Assembly: GCA_035079385.1 (NCBI GenBank)
Contig: JAVHKY010000081.1
Location: forward strand, 186,001 to 250,000
DNA from: Aspidiotus rigidus
Taxonomy: Eukaryota > Arthropoda > Insecta > Hemiptera > Diaspididae
Length of the DNA stretch: 64,000 bases
Direction: 5' to 3'
In this document: positions 23,220 to 34,619 of the stretch, piece by piece
How the letters are laid out: each line of letters begins with the position of its first letter
Numbering within the stretch: the first letter of the stretch is position 1
Made by a program: the position numbers and the translations under genes
Notes under the pieces: model-generated
Told to the model about the DNA's origin: nothing
The model's database searches: none
Seen by the model: the letters and a program-made list of their open reading frames with translations, nothing else

Positions 23220-24380
23220 GACACAGATATCGCGATTGTATCTTCATTATCGACAACTGTAGCTAGAGCTAACAATAACAATATTGGTCAATCTCTACTG
23301 CCCCGTTTAACACGCTACAAAGAAATGACCGATTGCATACATTTGCATCCGCGAATTATCTGCGTTCGGTAAGAAAACTGGTTTCGTTTGAATAAATAAT
23401 CTATGCCTCCTGTTGTCCGATGGAATATTTTACGTGCGCGTTGTTCGCTCTACGTCGGGGCAGAAAAAGAAAGAAAGAAACAGGCCAACCGATGACAAAC
23501 GGTGACGTTAACGAGTCTGATTTACAATGAAGCTTTCAGCCGGTACTGTACAGTTCACAGAGAACTGAATAATAATTGTAATAATAATCATAATAACGAG
23601 TTTATTTCAGTAAAGAAAAAAAAAATTCGAAGTCGCCATCACCTAAATAATAGCCTTGTATCCACGTAGTGTAGCAATCTTGTTAGGTCAAATTCGGATG
23701 CGGATACTCGCGAGAGTTTTTTCAGGTTCAAGGTCCTTTACTCTATAACGTGATCAGAAAGCGATCACTTTTATTTTTCTTTTTTTACTGCGAAAAGAGT
23801 ACATGAGATTGGATCTCCGGAGCATCTAGAATACACTACACCATATAGCTTACGGTACTTCTTCCTTAAGCTTGTCTCTCCATACCCTCTGGCTGTAGAT
23901 GGACGCATTTCTTCTGTTGGTTTCTCTCGTCTAGTATATCGAATACGAGTACATCACGATTTCGTATTTATATATATGTACGCTTCTTAATGACACAGTA
24001 CGGTACTTGCGCGATGCAATGAATGCAGAAGGATGACGTAACGTTACCGGTACCTATAGAAGAAAGACCACACGAGTCCGGCTTACACTTCGATAATGTA
24101 TACCAAGTAATTCACTCTAGTACAAATACGTTTATTGTTTTACGAGCTTCATATAGGTAAAACACGAGTAGCCGCACTCATCCGAAGCATAAAAATACTT
24201 CTTGATCATAATTTTTACGAGTTCTGGAATAAGTGAACCGTGATCCCCAGCATTTGTGTTGAAAGCTACCGCTTATGCTGTCATCTTTTCTGTTTCGGAT
24301 GACGACTAGGTATAATTTATAGCGATAAAAATCAGCTGGACTGTCTCAAGTTCTCGTGAACCGAAGGAAATACTTGCTGT
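23220..24380. other. No gene recognised (1.2 kb)
   Basis: Non-repetitive sequence with a short AATAATAAT run near 23,570. No exon or element supported on either strand. Confidence 0.4.
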
Positions 24381-24781
24381 CCAAAGATTTTAAACCGCCT
24401 CTTTGTGAACCACCAAGGTTCATGGCATAGATTTCCTCCTACACACTACAAAGCTCACAATTTGTTTCAGTGAAGAAGTGATCTACGTATCTGCCTGTTG
24501 GTCCCTGTCTGCTTGATCAAAATGTCATTCAAATATTTGCTTCAGTGCCTAATCGTGTCACAAGTCAAGATGTGGTGAAATTCATTTGCAGACGCTTAGT
24601 TCTGGTCGACAATTCCTTGCACCACAACACCATCAACTAACGAGGGAAGTTTATCCTCCTAGATTCTACCAAATATGTTGGTCTTTTGAGAGTATACTAA
24701 CTCGTTTCTGATCCTGGCACGGCACTCCCGGGTTCGGCGATGGATAGACTTCTCTCAAGAACTCTACTGGGAGGCAAATCT

Positions 24782-24979
24782 CCTTCAGATTGTTGGCGAG
24801 GAAACACGAATTCAATACTGAATAAGGAGACTCGAACTCATTGCGGCCGATAGTCTCATTCGTCTCCTCCCCGACCTACTCCCTTGCAAAATTTCTTGGT
24901 TGCTGGTTCAAATCTCGAGTGTAGTTCGAGTCTCCCTATTCAGTATTGAATTCGTGTTCCCTCGCCAACAATCTGAAGG
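24782..24979. repeat. 57-bp inverted repeat at the 5' edge of the Penelope-like element
   Basis: Left arm 24,782-24,838 starts CCTTCAGATTGTTGGCGAGG; right arm 24,923-24,979 ends with its inverse, CCTCGCCAACAATCTGAAGG. The arms are nearly perfect over 57 bases and enclose an 84-bp spacer. The right arm codes the NNLKDV segment of the RT, so the left arm is an inverted copy of coding sequence. Inverted, truncated 5' junctions of this kind are typical of Penelope-like element insertions. Confidence 0.85.
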
Positions 24980-25640
24980 ATGTTTCCCTCCCTTTGGGTT
25001 CAACTTTACGTTCCTTCGATGTTGTTGGGTCATATCCCAACATCCCCAAGGCCGCTACTTTGCAGCGGATCTAGCGTCCTTCATGAGGAAATGGGTGAAT
25101 TCTGTGACCTATTTAAGGTCTGTTGGTTCCCAAACGTTGTAAATTTAATGATAAGTTCTACGAGTTCCCTGAAGAGGTGGGAATTCCTATTGGATCTCCG
25201 TTGGATTCTCATATCTCGGAAGTTTTCATGTCTAAATTTGAGGTTTATCTGTTTTCTTCGGGCCGGGTATTTTTGAGTCATATACACTATTGGCACAGGT
25301 ATGCCAACGACATTTTGTGGGCGTGAACCGGTTCTACACAACTCCTTGGAGAGTTCCTTGCTTATGTAAACAGCCTATACTCTTCCATAAAATTTACACT
25401 AAAAGTTGGTGGCTCCGCTATAAGCTTCTTGGACTTGTCTATTTCTGTCATTGACGGTGTCCATGAATTAGATATGTATAGAAAAAATACCTCGACCGAT
25501 ATTACCATCCACGGGTCGTCATTTATACCTGTTGCCTGCAAAGTTGCTACTTTTAATAGTCTGATACGGGTGTTTCATCGAAAGATTTTTCACCCAACAA
25601 ATTCACCGACAAAATTCGATTATATTATTTTTATTAATGA
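24923..25640 (+). mobile_element. Penelope-like element, RT part (broken)
   Basis: Reads NLKDVSLPLGSTLRSFDVVG then SYPNIPK, KFNDKFYEFPEEVGIPIGSP, YANDILWA, SIKFTLKVGGSAISFLDLSI and HELDMYRKNTSTDITIHGSS ending PVACKVATFNSLIRVFHRKI. These match the Penelope-type RT: VS.DVVSLFTNIP, G.AMGSPLSP, YVDD, I.FT.E....LPFLD, VYRK.T.T..Y, K......L..R. The YVDD aspartate box has become YAND, and stops and frameshifts are present. It is interrupted at about 25,640 by an AT-rich block; the rest resumes at about 26,770. Confidence 0.85.
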
Positions 25641-26575
25641 AGTTAATTAATCAGTTTAATTCAAGTTCAATAATAATGAAAAATTAATTTAATAATTATA
25701 TTTTTGATATTTTATTTAATAAACTTAAATTTTATATCATTTTTTATATTTTCAAGTATTATTTATTTTTATATTTTAATTGAATTTCATTTTGGGGAAA
25801 AAAAATAAATAAATAAAATAAAATAATTTAAATTAGGTAATATAATATTGAATAATCATTTTTTATTGAAATAAAGATTATTTAATAAAATTAATTTTTA
25901 AACAAAATTTTAACTAAATAAATCGATTTAATAAATTAAAAATTTGAATTATAAATATTAAAATATAATTTATCAATTTAATTTAATCAATTTGATTTAT
26001 AAATGAGAGCCGGTTTTCAGAAACTCGTCAAGTCCATTTTAATCAAATTTGAGATATTAGCGTTTTCAGCGTCTTATACAAATTCATGCTTTTATTTTCT
26101 TGTTGTTGTATTAAAATTCCTGCATTCATATTTCCAGCCCTATTACTTTTACATGATGAAGAGAGGAGAGGAGCGCGTTTAATAAACTTGAAACAACAGA
26201 AAATTAACTAGATCAGCGTTTTAGCACCTCGTCTCAATATTCTTTGGACATTAATAAGATAAATTGGTTTTCCAAAACTCGTTAAGTCCAAAATTTGTAA
26301 TCTTTGGTGCAGCCTTACAAGCTAATGAACCAATGCACGTAGATCCCAATTTTCGTACTCATGTATGATCACCTACTCCTACTAAAATCATTCACCAATT
26401 GCTATCATCTCTTACCGTGACGAATATAGGTTATTTTTTATTTTTCCTGAAAAATTTGCTCAAGTGGACTTGACGAGTTTTGAAAAATCGGCTCTCAAAT
26501 ATTAATAATATTCAATTAAATAAATTTTCTTTATTAAATTATTATTTATTTAAATAATTTTATAAATAAAATTTG
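25640..26575. other. AT-rich insertion, possibly mitochondrial in origin
   Basis: Extremely AT-rich sequence that splits the PLE, in two parts (25,640-26,004 and 26,497-26,575) around a MITE. Base composition matches the two recognised mitochondrial insertions at 53.8 and 62.5 kb. A weak reading with the invertebrate mitochondrial code starts at the ATA ATA ATG near 25,669 (MMMKN, then FNNYIFD, then FNWISF), loosely like the start of atp6. That reading is not strong, so mitochondrial origin is tentative here. Confidence 0.35.
26005..26496. mobile_element. 492-bp MITE with 32-bp terminal inverted repeats
   Basis: The left end GAGAGCCGGTTTTCAGAAAC continues to CTCGTCAAGTCCA; the right end is its inverse with about four mismatches. 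AAAT flanks both sides (26,001-26,004 and 26,497-26,500), consistent with a 4-bp target duplication, though in AT-rich DNA this is weak. A third copy of the terminal motif sits inside (about 26,260-26,295, same orientation as the left end). No coding capacity. The superfamily was not recognised. Confidence 0.8.
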
Positions 26576-26769
26576 GTATATCAAAGCATCAAATAAAAGT
26601 CGAACAGCTGATTGAAAAAGGTGAATTTCGTCGTCGGTAAACTCAAAAAAGGAAGATGAACTTTCTTGCGAGTAAAAAAAAATTCTGACAGGTGAACTTT
26701 CCTGTCGGTGATGTGTACATTCCTTCAAAAAGATTTACTCGGTGAAAAATCTGTCGGTGAACTGGTCGG

Positions 26770-27540
26770 ATCCCTCTAAATACAACGCTTGACTTATATC
26801 CCCGTGAGTCAGGTCGCTTTCCATTTAAAGAATTAATGACAATAAAGCACCTGGCTAGAGTAAATCAGGACAAGGTGGACATTGACCTTATGGTTCGTAG
26901 GAGGCTTACTAGGAAATGCCTCGACTCTACGACCTCCCTCCCCCGGCACGATGGTAAAAAACGGTGGATTAAGCTCTCGTTTCTGAGCAAGTTTTCATCG
27001 CAGTTGGTTCGTATCCTCCGCCTCTAGGTTTGTGGTCCGTTTTTTATAATCACACGACTGTTAAGAGTCTTTTCGTGGGGGCCGAGAGGGGAGGGGTCAT
27101 GGAGATTGTGCTAGCGTCTACATAAGGATGACCAGCCGTCAACTCCAAATTAGAGTCGACGAGCACAAAAACGCTTGGATGAAAGGTAAGGTGAAGGAAT
27201 CAGCCTTTGCTGATCACTTAATTGAAAGTGGTCACAACTTTAAAGAGGGGTCAAAAGTCATTTGTGCTTGTTGTAATTTTTGAATTTTATTCTAATGGCT
27301 CGCAACGTAGAAAAACACACTCTCTCATCAAAGGAAAAAAAAAAAAAAAGGGTCAAAAGTCCTCCTCCATAGGGTAAATCCGTATTTTAAACGCCTGGCC
27401 CTTGAGGACAGAGAAATCCTCCGATATCGGAATGATAGTGACGTTACCGTTTTGAAGAGGTACATTCCTGAAAAAGGATTGGCTGAACTAGTCTACGGGA
27501 GTGAATCATATTTTGATGACTTGCTAGTTCGTTTATGACT
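26770..27540 (+). mobile_element. Penelope-like element, GIY-YIG and C-terminus
   Basis: Continues the PLE after the AT-rich block. The linker RHDGKKRWIKLSFLSKFSSQ then LVRILRL is the usual ...W..LPYLG.FS..L..ILR segment. The GIY-YIG nuclease follows at about 27,113-27,255 with YIRMTSRQLQIRVDEHKNAW (usual YVGQT.R.L..R..EH) and FADHLIESGHNF. The C-terminus then runs through DREILRYRNDSDVTVLKRYI to a TGA at 27,536-27,538. A 91-bp poly(A) insertion (27,259-27,349) interrupts this frame; on either side of it the reading frame agrees when the insert and one target duplicate are skipped. The N-terminal GIY residues are decayed. Confidence 0.85.
27248..27360 (+). mobile_element. 91-bp poly(A)-tailed retro-insert with 11-bp target duplication
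   Basis: GGGTCAAAAGT occurs at 27,248-27,258 and again at 27,350-27,360. Between them lie 76 bases ending in an A15 run (27,335-27,349). Duplicated target plus poly(A) is the signature of target-primed reverse transcription by LINE machinery. The body holds an ATG at 27,295 that reads MARNVEKHTLSSK, close to the MARNAEKA start of the splicing factor ISY1. It may be a retrocopy of the 5' end of that mRNA; this rests on seven residues. Confidence 0.75.
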
Positions 27541-27544
27541 CCGT

Positions 27545-29395
27545 TTGACGTCTCTTGCTCTTGTTGGTGTTGGGTTCAGTTGCTTTCTATATTTCGAGAA
27601 TGGCTGTCTAGCCAAAAACGCTCAGGGTTTTTAATTTCGCACGGTCCTGTCGCAGTTTTCGTTTGTTTTACTGTTGATGGTTACAAGGCCCCTTGAGATA
27701 CACCATTTTGAACCATGTGGGAGAAGGAGATTAGGTTTCATTCGATTGTTAAAAAAACGTTGTGATACGTATGGAAAGTTACTCCCGAGACCGAGCTCGT
27801 CTAAAGTTTGCATTTGATGTAATGCCTCCAAACCCTACAGGGAAAGCTTCCTGGAGATCGAAGAATTGGGGAAAAATTTGTGGACTTTAACTTTCTGATT
27901 AGAAATTAGAACGTCTTTTTTGAAGTATTCATCCTCAATTTACTTAGAACCACATTACTTAAAGTCCTTCCAAGTGCTTTTTCTCTACAACTTCTTTACT
28001 GATTTTGTTCCTTTGACTGGTATTATTTCAATTGGAAGTACCGGTAGTTTTCCAAAAAGCTCATTTTACCTTATTTATGTCGGTCTTCGATCACCAGCAA
28101 ATTCTTTTACCGCGCCACATTCTCACGCACCTTCAAACGATCAACCAAAGTTGATGTTCAACCATTATCTTGTTTCCGGTATCAATTTGAAAAAGGACAA
28201 ATATTCACGAATTCATCGATTTTCTTATACAGGTGCCAACTTTGAAATGAATTTCGAATCTCATTACCTTGCCGTGTAGGGGCAACGAATTCGAATATTA
28301 CTTGATCGAAGCCCTGTTGACTCGATTATGCACCAACAATGTCAAACGATGAACAGCAAGATTTTTAATTTAAACCCACGAATTTAGAATAAGATACATG
28401 CATTCGAATTGCACTTAATAGTATGAGAGATCCGCGAGCTGGCAATTTCGAAACTATTTCTCGAAGAAGATTTGTATGCAGATAATTTATTTTAAATAAA
28501 AAATTTTACCAAAAACAAGTTTTTTCTGAATTTCTTTTTGAAAATAATTCGGTTTGAAAGAAATTATTTTTCAACTCCTTCACGATTAAGTATACTTGCA
28601 TCCAATTTTTCGAATGATCAGTCTATTTTGTTAGAATTGTGCCCATAAATTAATCCCGAGAAGAGGGTCGTTGTTTCATAATGTTGGACGCGTAACGTGA
28701 CTGTGAATCTTAATAAGAAGTAAGTTTGTAAATTTCTATTCATCAACGAGCGATACAATAACTAATATTATGAGCTCAGCTTAATATTTAAAACGCCGCA
28801 CATCTTTGAGAAATTCAAAGTATTTTGAAAATGATTTGAATTTCTCAAAGGTCTTCATACTTTCCTCATGAGGTTAACTTGTGCTCTGGGAGCTTCAGTC
28901 TGCCGTGTGACATCACAGGAGAATTGATAGATGGCGAAGAAAAAAGAAGTTGCATGACCTAAGGTTTCGGAAAACGAGAGTGTTGGAGGTTGTTTTTCAA
29001 AGGTTTTGATAGGTGAGGACGGGATATTCATGGAGGCTCGAATGGGAAGAAGCTGGAAACAGGTGAATATTCTATAAAAGAAGTAAGGTTCATTTTGCGA
29101 TTAGTTTCGTACTGGCTGGTGACACATCGTCAAGCGAAGAACTGACAATGTTATGAAAATGGATTAGAAATTCTATGGCGAATTCAACATTCAATCATTT
29201 TTGGGGACAATTTTGACTCCAAAACACTATACTGGCTAGTCCATAAAGTGCTACGGCAAGGAGGAGGATTGCCGTTGCAGTTCCTCATGATTAGTTGCTC
29301 ACATAACTTGCGCCGGACGATCTTCCGGACATCAATCGATAAAGAGTTGAATTTTGCAAGGTATTCTATAGTATGTAGTTCCTTGACAAATTCAG
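27545..29395. other. No gene recognised (1.85 kb)
   Basis: Includes an open stretch on the plus strand at 27,920-28,279 (about 119 residues, no ATG at its start) with ordinary composition but no motif I know. The remainder shows no repeat or coding signal. Confidence 0.4.
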
Positions 29396-29399
29396 CGTG

Positions 29400-30480
29400 A
29401 GGGAGGGGGAAGGGTTGAGATGGTTTACAGAACTAAGATGTCAGCGCGTTTGTGAGTATGGGGTGAAAGGAAGAATCGTATGTGCCTGTACTTTACTTCT
29501 TTCAGCACTATACGGAAAATAGCCTTCACTTGAGGTCATGATAAGTGTGATTGAAAGATCTTTATCATGACGATGGGAAACGCGTGGAGTGAGTGATAAG
29601 TGTGTGGCTTATTTGATATCGAGAGAGAGAGTTTCTGATGGAGGAAGACCAGAGGAAAAGGGTTCGCCCGATTTTGAGTGATTTCTTGGAGGATTGAGAA
29701 TCTCATGTTTGTAAGATGAGTTTACGATAGCGTTGTTTGTAATAGTCTTAAGCTGAGAGATGGGTAGTGTTAGAGATTCTATCAAGAAAGATGGTTTGTT
29801 TCGCTGCTCGATGAACTGCATCACGTTCACAAAAGCCAATATGGTTTGGGATCCAGATAATAATAAGTGAGAGTTCATTGGAATGCAACAGCGTGAGGTA
29901 GGTTCTTTGTACGAAGGGATTCATGTTATAGGAATCTAGAAGGGAGAAAAGAGGAAAAATTCATTCGGCGATGAGGGAGTATCTTCTGTTTGAGGAGAGA
30001 CCGGAGGGATGAGATGAACAAGCAAATATAGCCATCACTTTGGTTATACGTAAGTGAAGGCCATATTTTTTATTGTTCCAATAATGGAATAATTGAGGAT
30101 GTCCCTAAATTACTTTTCTGATAAGAGCATTGTTGGATTTTTCAAGGGCCCGATAATGGATAAGGGGTGAGTCCAGTCAGGGGAGAACATCTGGATGGAA
30201 CGCAGGCGGTTGTAGCAGAGAGGGATTTATTGAGGGCGTATTTTTGTTGTATTATCGATTTATGGGAGTTGTTGGTAGTAAAACTGGAGTTGTAGATGGG
30301 TATATTGGGGTGCTGACAAACATATGAGTCGACGGTAGAATGGGTGGGAAGGGTCTACGGCCTGCACGCATAAACCAAGGTTAGGCCTAATTTGACCTGT
30401 TCCAAGTGCCATTCAGAGAGAGGACGATTGAATACGATCTGGTAATTTCAGGAAGAATTCATTGACTGGGTCGTAAGTTG
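29400..30480 (-). mobile_element. LINE fragment with RNase H, minus strand
   Basis: Minus-strand reading from 30,440 downward gives NRPLSEWHLEQVKLG, then PIYNSSFTTNNSHKSIIQQK, then an RNase H end SNELSLIIIWIPNHIGFCER followed by DAVHRAAKQ (usual WIPSHIGI.GNE.AD..AK) near 29.85 kb. It finishes with RYQISHTLITHSLHAF near 29.6 kb, the usual RLR.GHT.LTHS. It resembles the C-terminal half of the LINE at 14.9-18.0 kb but is an independent, dead copy. RT is missing. Confidence 0.72.
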
Positions 30481-30484
30481 AAAG

Positions 30485-31040
30485 TAAAAAAAGTTGTCAA
30501 TTTACATAGTTTTTCTTTATCGGGAAAAGCAGTTTGCGACCCGATCCCGGATCCAGATTGCGGCCAAAAGAAAAATAAATGGTCACAGCTTGCGGCTCAA
30601 CAGATTACACTCTAGAAGATGGTAAAAAAAACGAACAGATTGTGGCCCAAAAGAAAAGCAGTGAGATGCGAAAAAGGTTAAAAAACTTTTTCTCATTTGC
30701 AAAAGAATTGCAATGAACGTCGAAATTTCGTACGAATTTCAAGTCAAGTGCGCAATTTCACCATGTTTCAGAATCGAGAGCCGGGATTTTCGGAATTCGA
30801 TTTCATTGTCGACTGAAAATCGATATCGACATTGCGTAGAGTGGACGCGTTGACTTACTGTATGGTTTTTTGAGTTGTAATTTTCTGCCAAATTCATCAT
30901 AAAGATAGGAGGTCAAATATCAATTTCTTGGATCTTACAGTTTCCAGAGGGATGGTAAAGCAAGATGAAAATGACGTGTAATCGACATCAAGGGAGAAGG
31001 AGAGATAGAGCGAGAGTGAATTAGTTTTTAGCTAATTATA
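30485..31040. other. Degenerate short repeats, no gene
   Basis: Loosely repeated phrases such as 'CAGATTGCGGCCAAAAGAAAA' and 'CAGATTGTGGCCCAAAAGAAA' (in part) at about 30,555 and 30,638. TCGA-family words return near 30,800. No coding signal. Confidence 0.4.
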
Positions 31041-31590
31041 TTTTTGGACCACGAACTGGTTTCTTCAGGGCCGCAACTTGGTTCCCTATTGGAGCACGAT
31101 GTGGATGGTTTTCAGGTTTTGGGACCCAAGTCTGGATATAGTTTTTTTTTTAGCGGGGGACCCGCTATCCCTTTTGTTGGGGGGTACTTTCAGGAAATTT
31201 TCGTCCACGAACGCGAGCGGTCCCAGGTTGATGACGTTATGGAGGGGAGGGGGGAGGTAGAAAACTTTCTACTCTTGAACTATTTATGATAGGAGGGGGA
31301 CTTAAAATAATTTGGATCTCTAGCTATATACGACAGGAGGGGGACTAGGAAAATTTTCGTCCGCGATCGCGAGCGGTCCAAGGTTGATGACGTCACCGAG
31401 AGGAGGGAGTTGGAAAAATGTCGACTCTTGAACTATTTATGATAGGAGGGGGACTTAGAAGAATAATTGCGACCACCAAGCTATACAATGATAAGAAAGG
31501 ATCTTAGAATCCACGCTATAATATAGAATAGGAGGGGGACTAAGAAAAATGTTGACTCTCGAGCTATATATGATAAGATTTTCTATATGT
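31041..31590 (-). repeat. Dispersed repeat, inverted relative to the 34.6-35.1 kb copy
   Basis: Contains GGAAATTTTCGTCCACGAAC, GGTCCCAGGTTGATGACGTT, and several reversed 45-bp units ending 'TATATATGATAGGAGGGGGACTTAG'. The reverse complement of the same phrases occurs at 34,870-35,100. A GGTTCCCTATTGG near 31,082 resembles the element end seen at 4.4 kb. Confidence 0.65.
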
Positions 31591-31599
31591 TCTACTTTT

Positions 31600-34060
31600 T
31601 GAAAGACCTCCCGCAGTGGAATACGTGTCTTGCGGGTTCCCCGCTCGCTGTTGCAAAACTTGCAGCGGCATCCTAATTTTTTTTCATATGCATTAACTAA
31701 AATTTCAAGACAATATTATTTTTGATTTCTTCATGATCTTCTAGAAATACAAGTATATATAAGTTGAATCGCGAATCGCACTAAAAGCTCGACTTGACTT
31801 CGTACGAGAAAACCCCACTAATCGCTGGCAAATATGGAAGACTAAGACATGCTGGCGAGGAACAGGAAACGAAGCTGCCTTCGGAATAAAAATTACCAGT
31901 AAAATCAATTAATTTTTGGTCAACAATCTTTTATACCGTTTAATGCATCGGAAATAAGTTGTAGTGAAGAAACTGATAACACTATATGCAACACCAATTC
32001 CATTTCTTCATTTTTAGAACACGAATATAAGTTACTTTGTATTATTTTACATAATTAAGTGAGAACGATGTTCTTTTTGTGTTACTTGCTTTGAAAACGT
32101 TTCGAGGTTTGTATTCTGTACATCTACAATTCAGTTTTCGACTATGAACCAATAATATTATTATGATAATTAAAATTATGAATATTCTGTCGACGCATTT
32201 TCTACTCATTGTATGGTTTTTCAGGTCGCTCTTGTCAATCATCAAACGTTTGTTTCGCTCTTGACCTCATTATAAAGCTCCGATAAATAATCCAGCTATA
32301 CTAAATCTTCGAATCTCCTCAGCTTCAAGGCTGTTTTTTGGTGCGATTTTACTCGCCAGTCTCATATGGTCAAGCGTCCTTCATCGTTTTGAAGGCTCAT
32401 CTTCACAACAAAACTTCTCGAAGTCATTAGCCCAGTACCTTCTCTCTTTTGCCTTCAAAACCCTGAACTCCAACATCCTCTCCTTGAACAGCATCTCGCA
32501 AGAGTCCCAAACCTGATCTTTTTGTAATGAACAACAGTGACCTATCGTCGCAATCGCCTTGAGTTCACCAATTTCAACTTCCCCCCACTTCAGTTTCCAA
32601 TGTTGACCAATTTTCCGTCTCATTTTCCTCGTTTTTAAAAAATAAATTTGTTTTCCGAGAGTTTGCGATCCGATATCCTCAATATTTTTTTCTCGTCTCT
32701 CATCAGGAAGTACATACGTAAATCGACCCAGTAAGCGGATGAATATAAAATTTGCCAACTCTTCAGGGGAACAACCCTATAGGCGCGGGAGGGGCCAGGT
32801 TGGCGAAATTTTTACTTTCGATAACCTGCTCGCAATCACAATTTTTTCTCTTTTATTACCCATTAATACGTACCTACAGTATCATTTTATCTGTTGATCT
32901 GTCTGTCTACAAAGTTTCTATCTAGATTTATAAAAATTTAAAATATTACTCGGCGCGTTTATATAGTCGTAGACCTGTTGTATTACGATAGATTTTTTAT
33001 GAGCAGTAGCCGAGTACATAGTACTAAGTTCTGCTTTTTTTCTTTTTTATGACTTGAAATTTCTCTTATACACCGCACTTCACTCCCATCCAGCATACGT
33101 ACGAATTGCGCGTAGAGGAAAAAAAAAGTAGAACGTTATTATTTCTAATTAAACGTAAATATAATAATATTCGATGCTAAAGTCGTGATTTAGGTTTTTT
33201 CTTCTCAGTCAGAGATTCTGTTCAAAGAGTTATCGCGCGCTGTTCAACCGAAGAGCACGCCTGTTTCAGTATTTAGGTTATTTGTACCTCCAAGTTGAAG
33301 ATTGGTACGACGCGGTGTACTGCACTCCTTGTACGCACAGATTTTCCTGCATGCTCGCGGTCTCGCCACCTCCTCCGCGTTTCGATGCGGGTATACGAGC
33401 TCGACCTCGAGCACGAATTCATCCTCGTTTGATTGACATTTCTTATCTCTATACGACCGTGAAAACCATTCGTCGTAGGCTTAGATCCGCTGTCATATTG
33501 GTAAGGACCCTCTCTCGCCTAGATACGAGTAGCTACGGATTGTTCCAGTTTTCCGAAATAAAGAAAAACGCTGCTGGACACTCCCATGTATGCTAAATAG
33601 TTCGTCTTCATTTTTACGACACAATTAACCTTAACACACGGGTATCTCGCAGTAAATCTAGATTCGATCGAGATCTCGTTTACACGAAGAACGACATATT
33701 AATTTTCCCCGAGGATTTGGACGTGAACACTTTTGGATATTGGTGGTGATTCTACGGCACGATTTTCGATCAAGGTGAAAGTTTCAGTCCGCAAATATCG
33801 ATTGATCATCCAACTCGAAGCGTTGTTGTCTCTGTCGAACGAAGATGAAACGCCACAAAGATACTTATAATGTTAATAAAGCGATAGAGACGGAAGACAA
33901 AAAAGATATCAAAATAAGGCAGAAGATCCCACGTGCAAATGAGGAAGACGATAAAGATTTTAATGTTCGTTTCGCGCGCTTAGAAGTTTTTGGTTTTTGA
34001 TTTCGCTAAACGCATAAATCAAGGCTATTATTTCGGCTAATTTTAAGTATCAAAATAAAA
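31600..34060. other. Mostly non-repetitive; one unassigned open frame
   Basis: A 125-residue minus-strand frame (32,381-32,758) is rich in Lys, Glu and Arg with MRRKIGQHWKLKWGEVEIGE and a CCSLQ/CCED pair. I do not recognise it and see no promoter or splice site. The stretch around 33,240-33,560 is relatively CpG-rich with an open plus frame starting without ATG. Neither is called as a gene. Confidence 0.35.
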
Positions 34061-34071
34061 ATCTTCGTTTC

Positions 34072-34299
34072 TCATTCCTCGCGGAATGCTAGAGGGTGTA
34101 CCGTTACAAGAGACGTTCGTACGTTGTGAAAATAGAAGACTAAATTACTTGTTCGTGGAAAAATTTGCGGAAATCTCACGTAGTTTTTTGATACTACAGT
34201 TGCGTCTTGCACTTCTTTTCCTGTTATGATGACGTCAGGGAATTTAATTGCTTTCACAGAAATACGTACGAGGAAACCTTCTGACAGGATGGCCCACAA
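34072..34299 (-). pseudogene. Possible small-protein family last exon (copy E)
   Basis: Minus-strand frame ending in TGA at 34,072. After an acceptor-like TTTCTGTGAAAG the exon would read IKFPDVIITGKEVQDATVVS, then KNYVRFPQIF, and ends SLVTVHPLAFREE. The intact gene at 59.8 kb has HELTGYGPADIKETKIETAY, then LKYSDAKYKP, and SVTLIHPDPSKKK at matching order. The end motif (S-V-T-x-H-P then basic/acidic tail) is the best shared point. Total identity is low, and length after the motif differs. No upstream exon was found before the repeats at 34.6 kb. Confidence 0.28.
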
Positions 34300-34619
34300 T
34301 ACCAGTCTGGCTCAGCCTTCTCGCCGACGACGCGGACGTTGAGCACCGATGGGATTATTTTGTCCTAAACCTAATATCTCGACGAGAGAAGGGATTTAAA
34401 ATATTGAAATGGCAAATACTCGTACTCGAAAGACGTGATCGTAGAAACAAGACGAACTATGTGCGCGATTTGACGTCGATTTTCGATCGACACCTAGCTC
34501 AAATCCACGTCAAATCGACCGTTTGATAGTCCTGGTCGAATTTATGTCCATATATGAGTCGCAATCAGACAAATCCAACGTTAAGTCGGTAAATTGATTT
34601 TCGCAGTACGAGCAAAAAG

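Noticed and set aside
32381..32758. 125-residue minus-strand frame, Lys/Glu-rich
   Set aside because: Reads like a protein but without recognisable domain, start context or exon support; left as unassigned.
33282..33596. CpG-rich open frame of about 104 residues
   Set aside because: No ATG at its start and composition is driven by CG-rich words; could be a promoter region, but nothing shows it.
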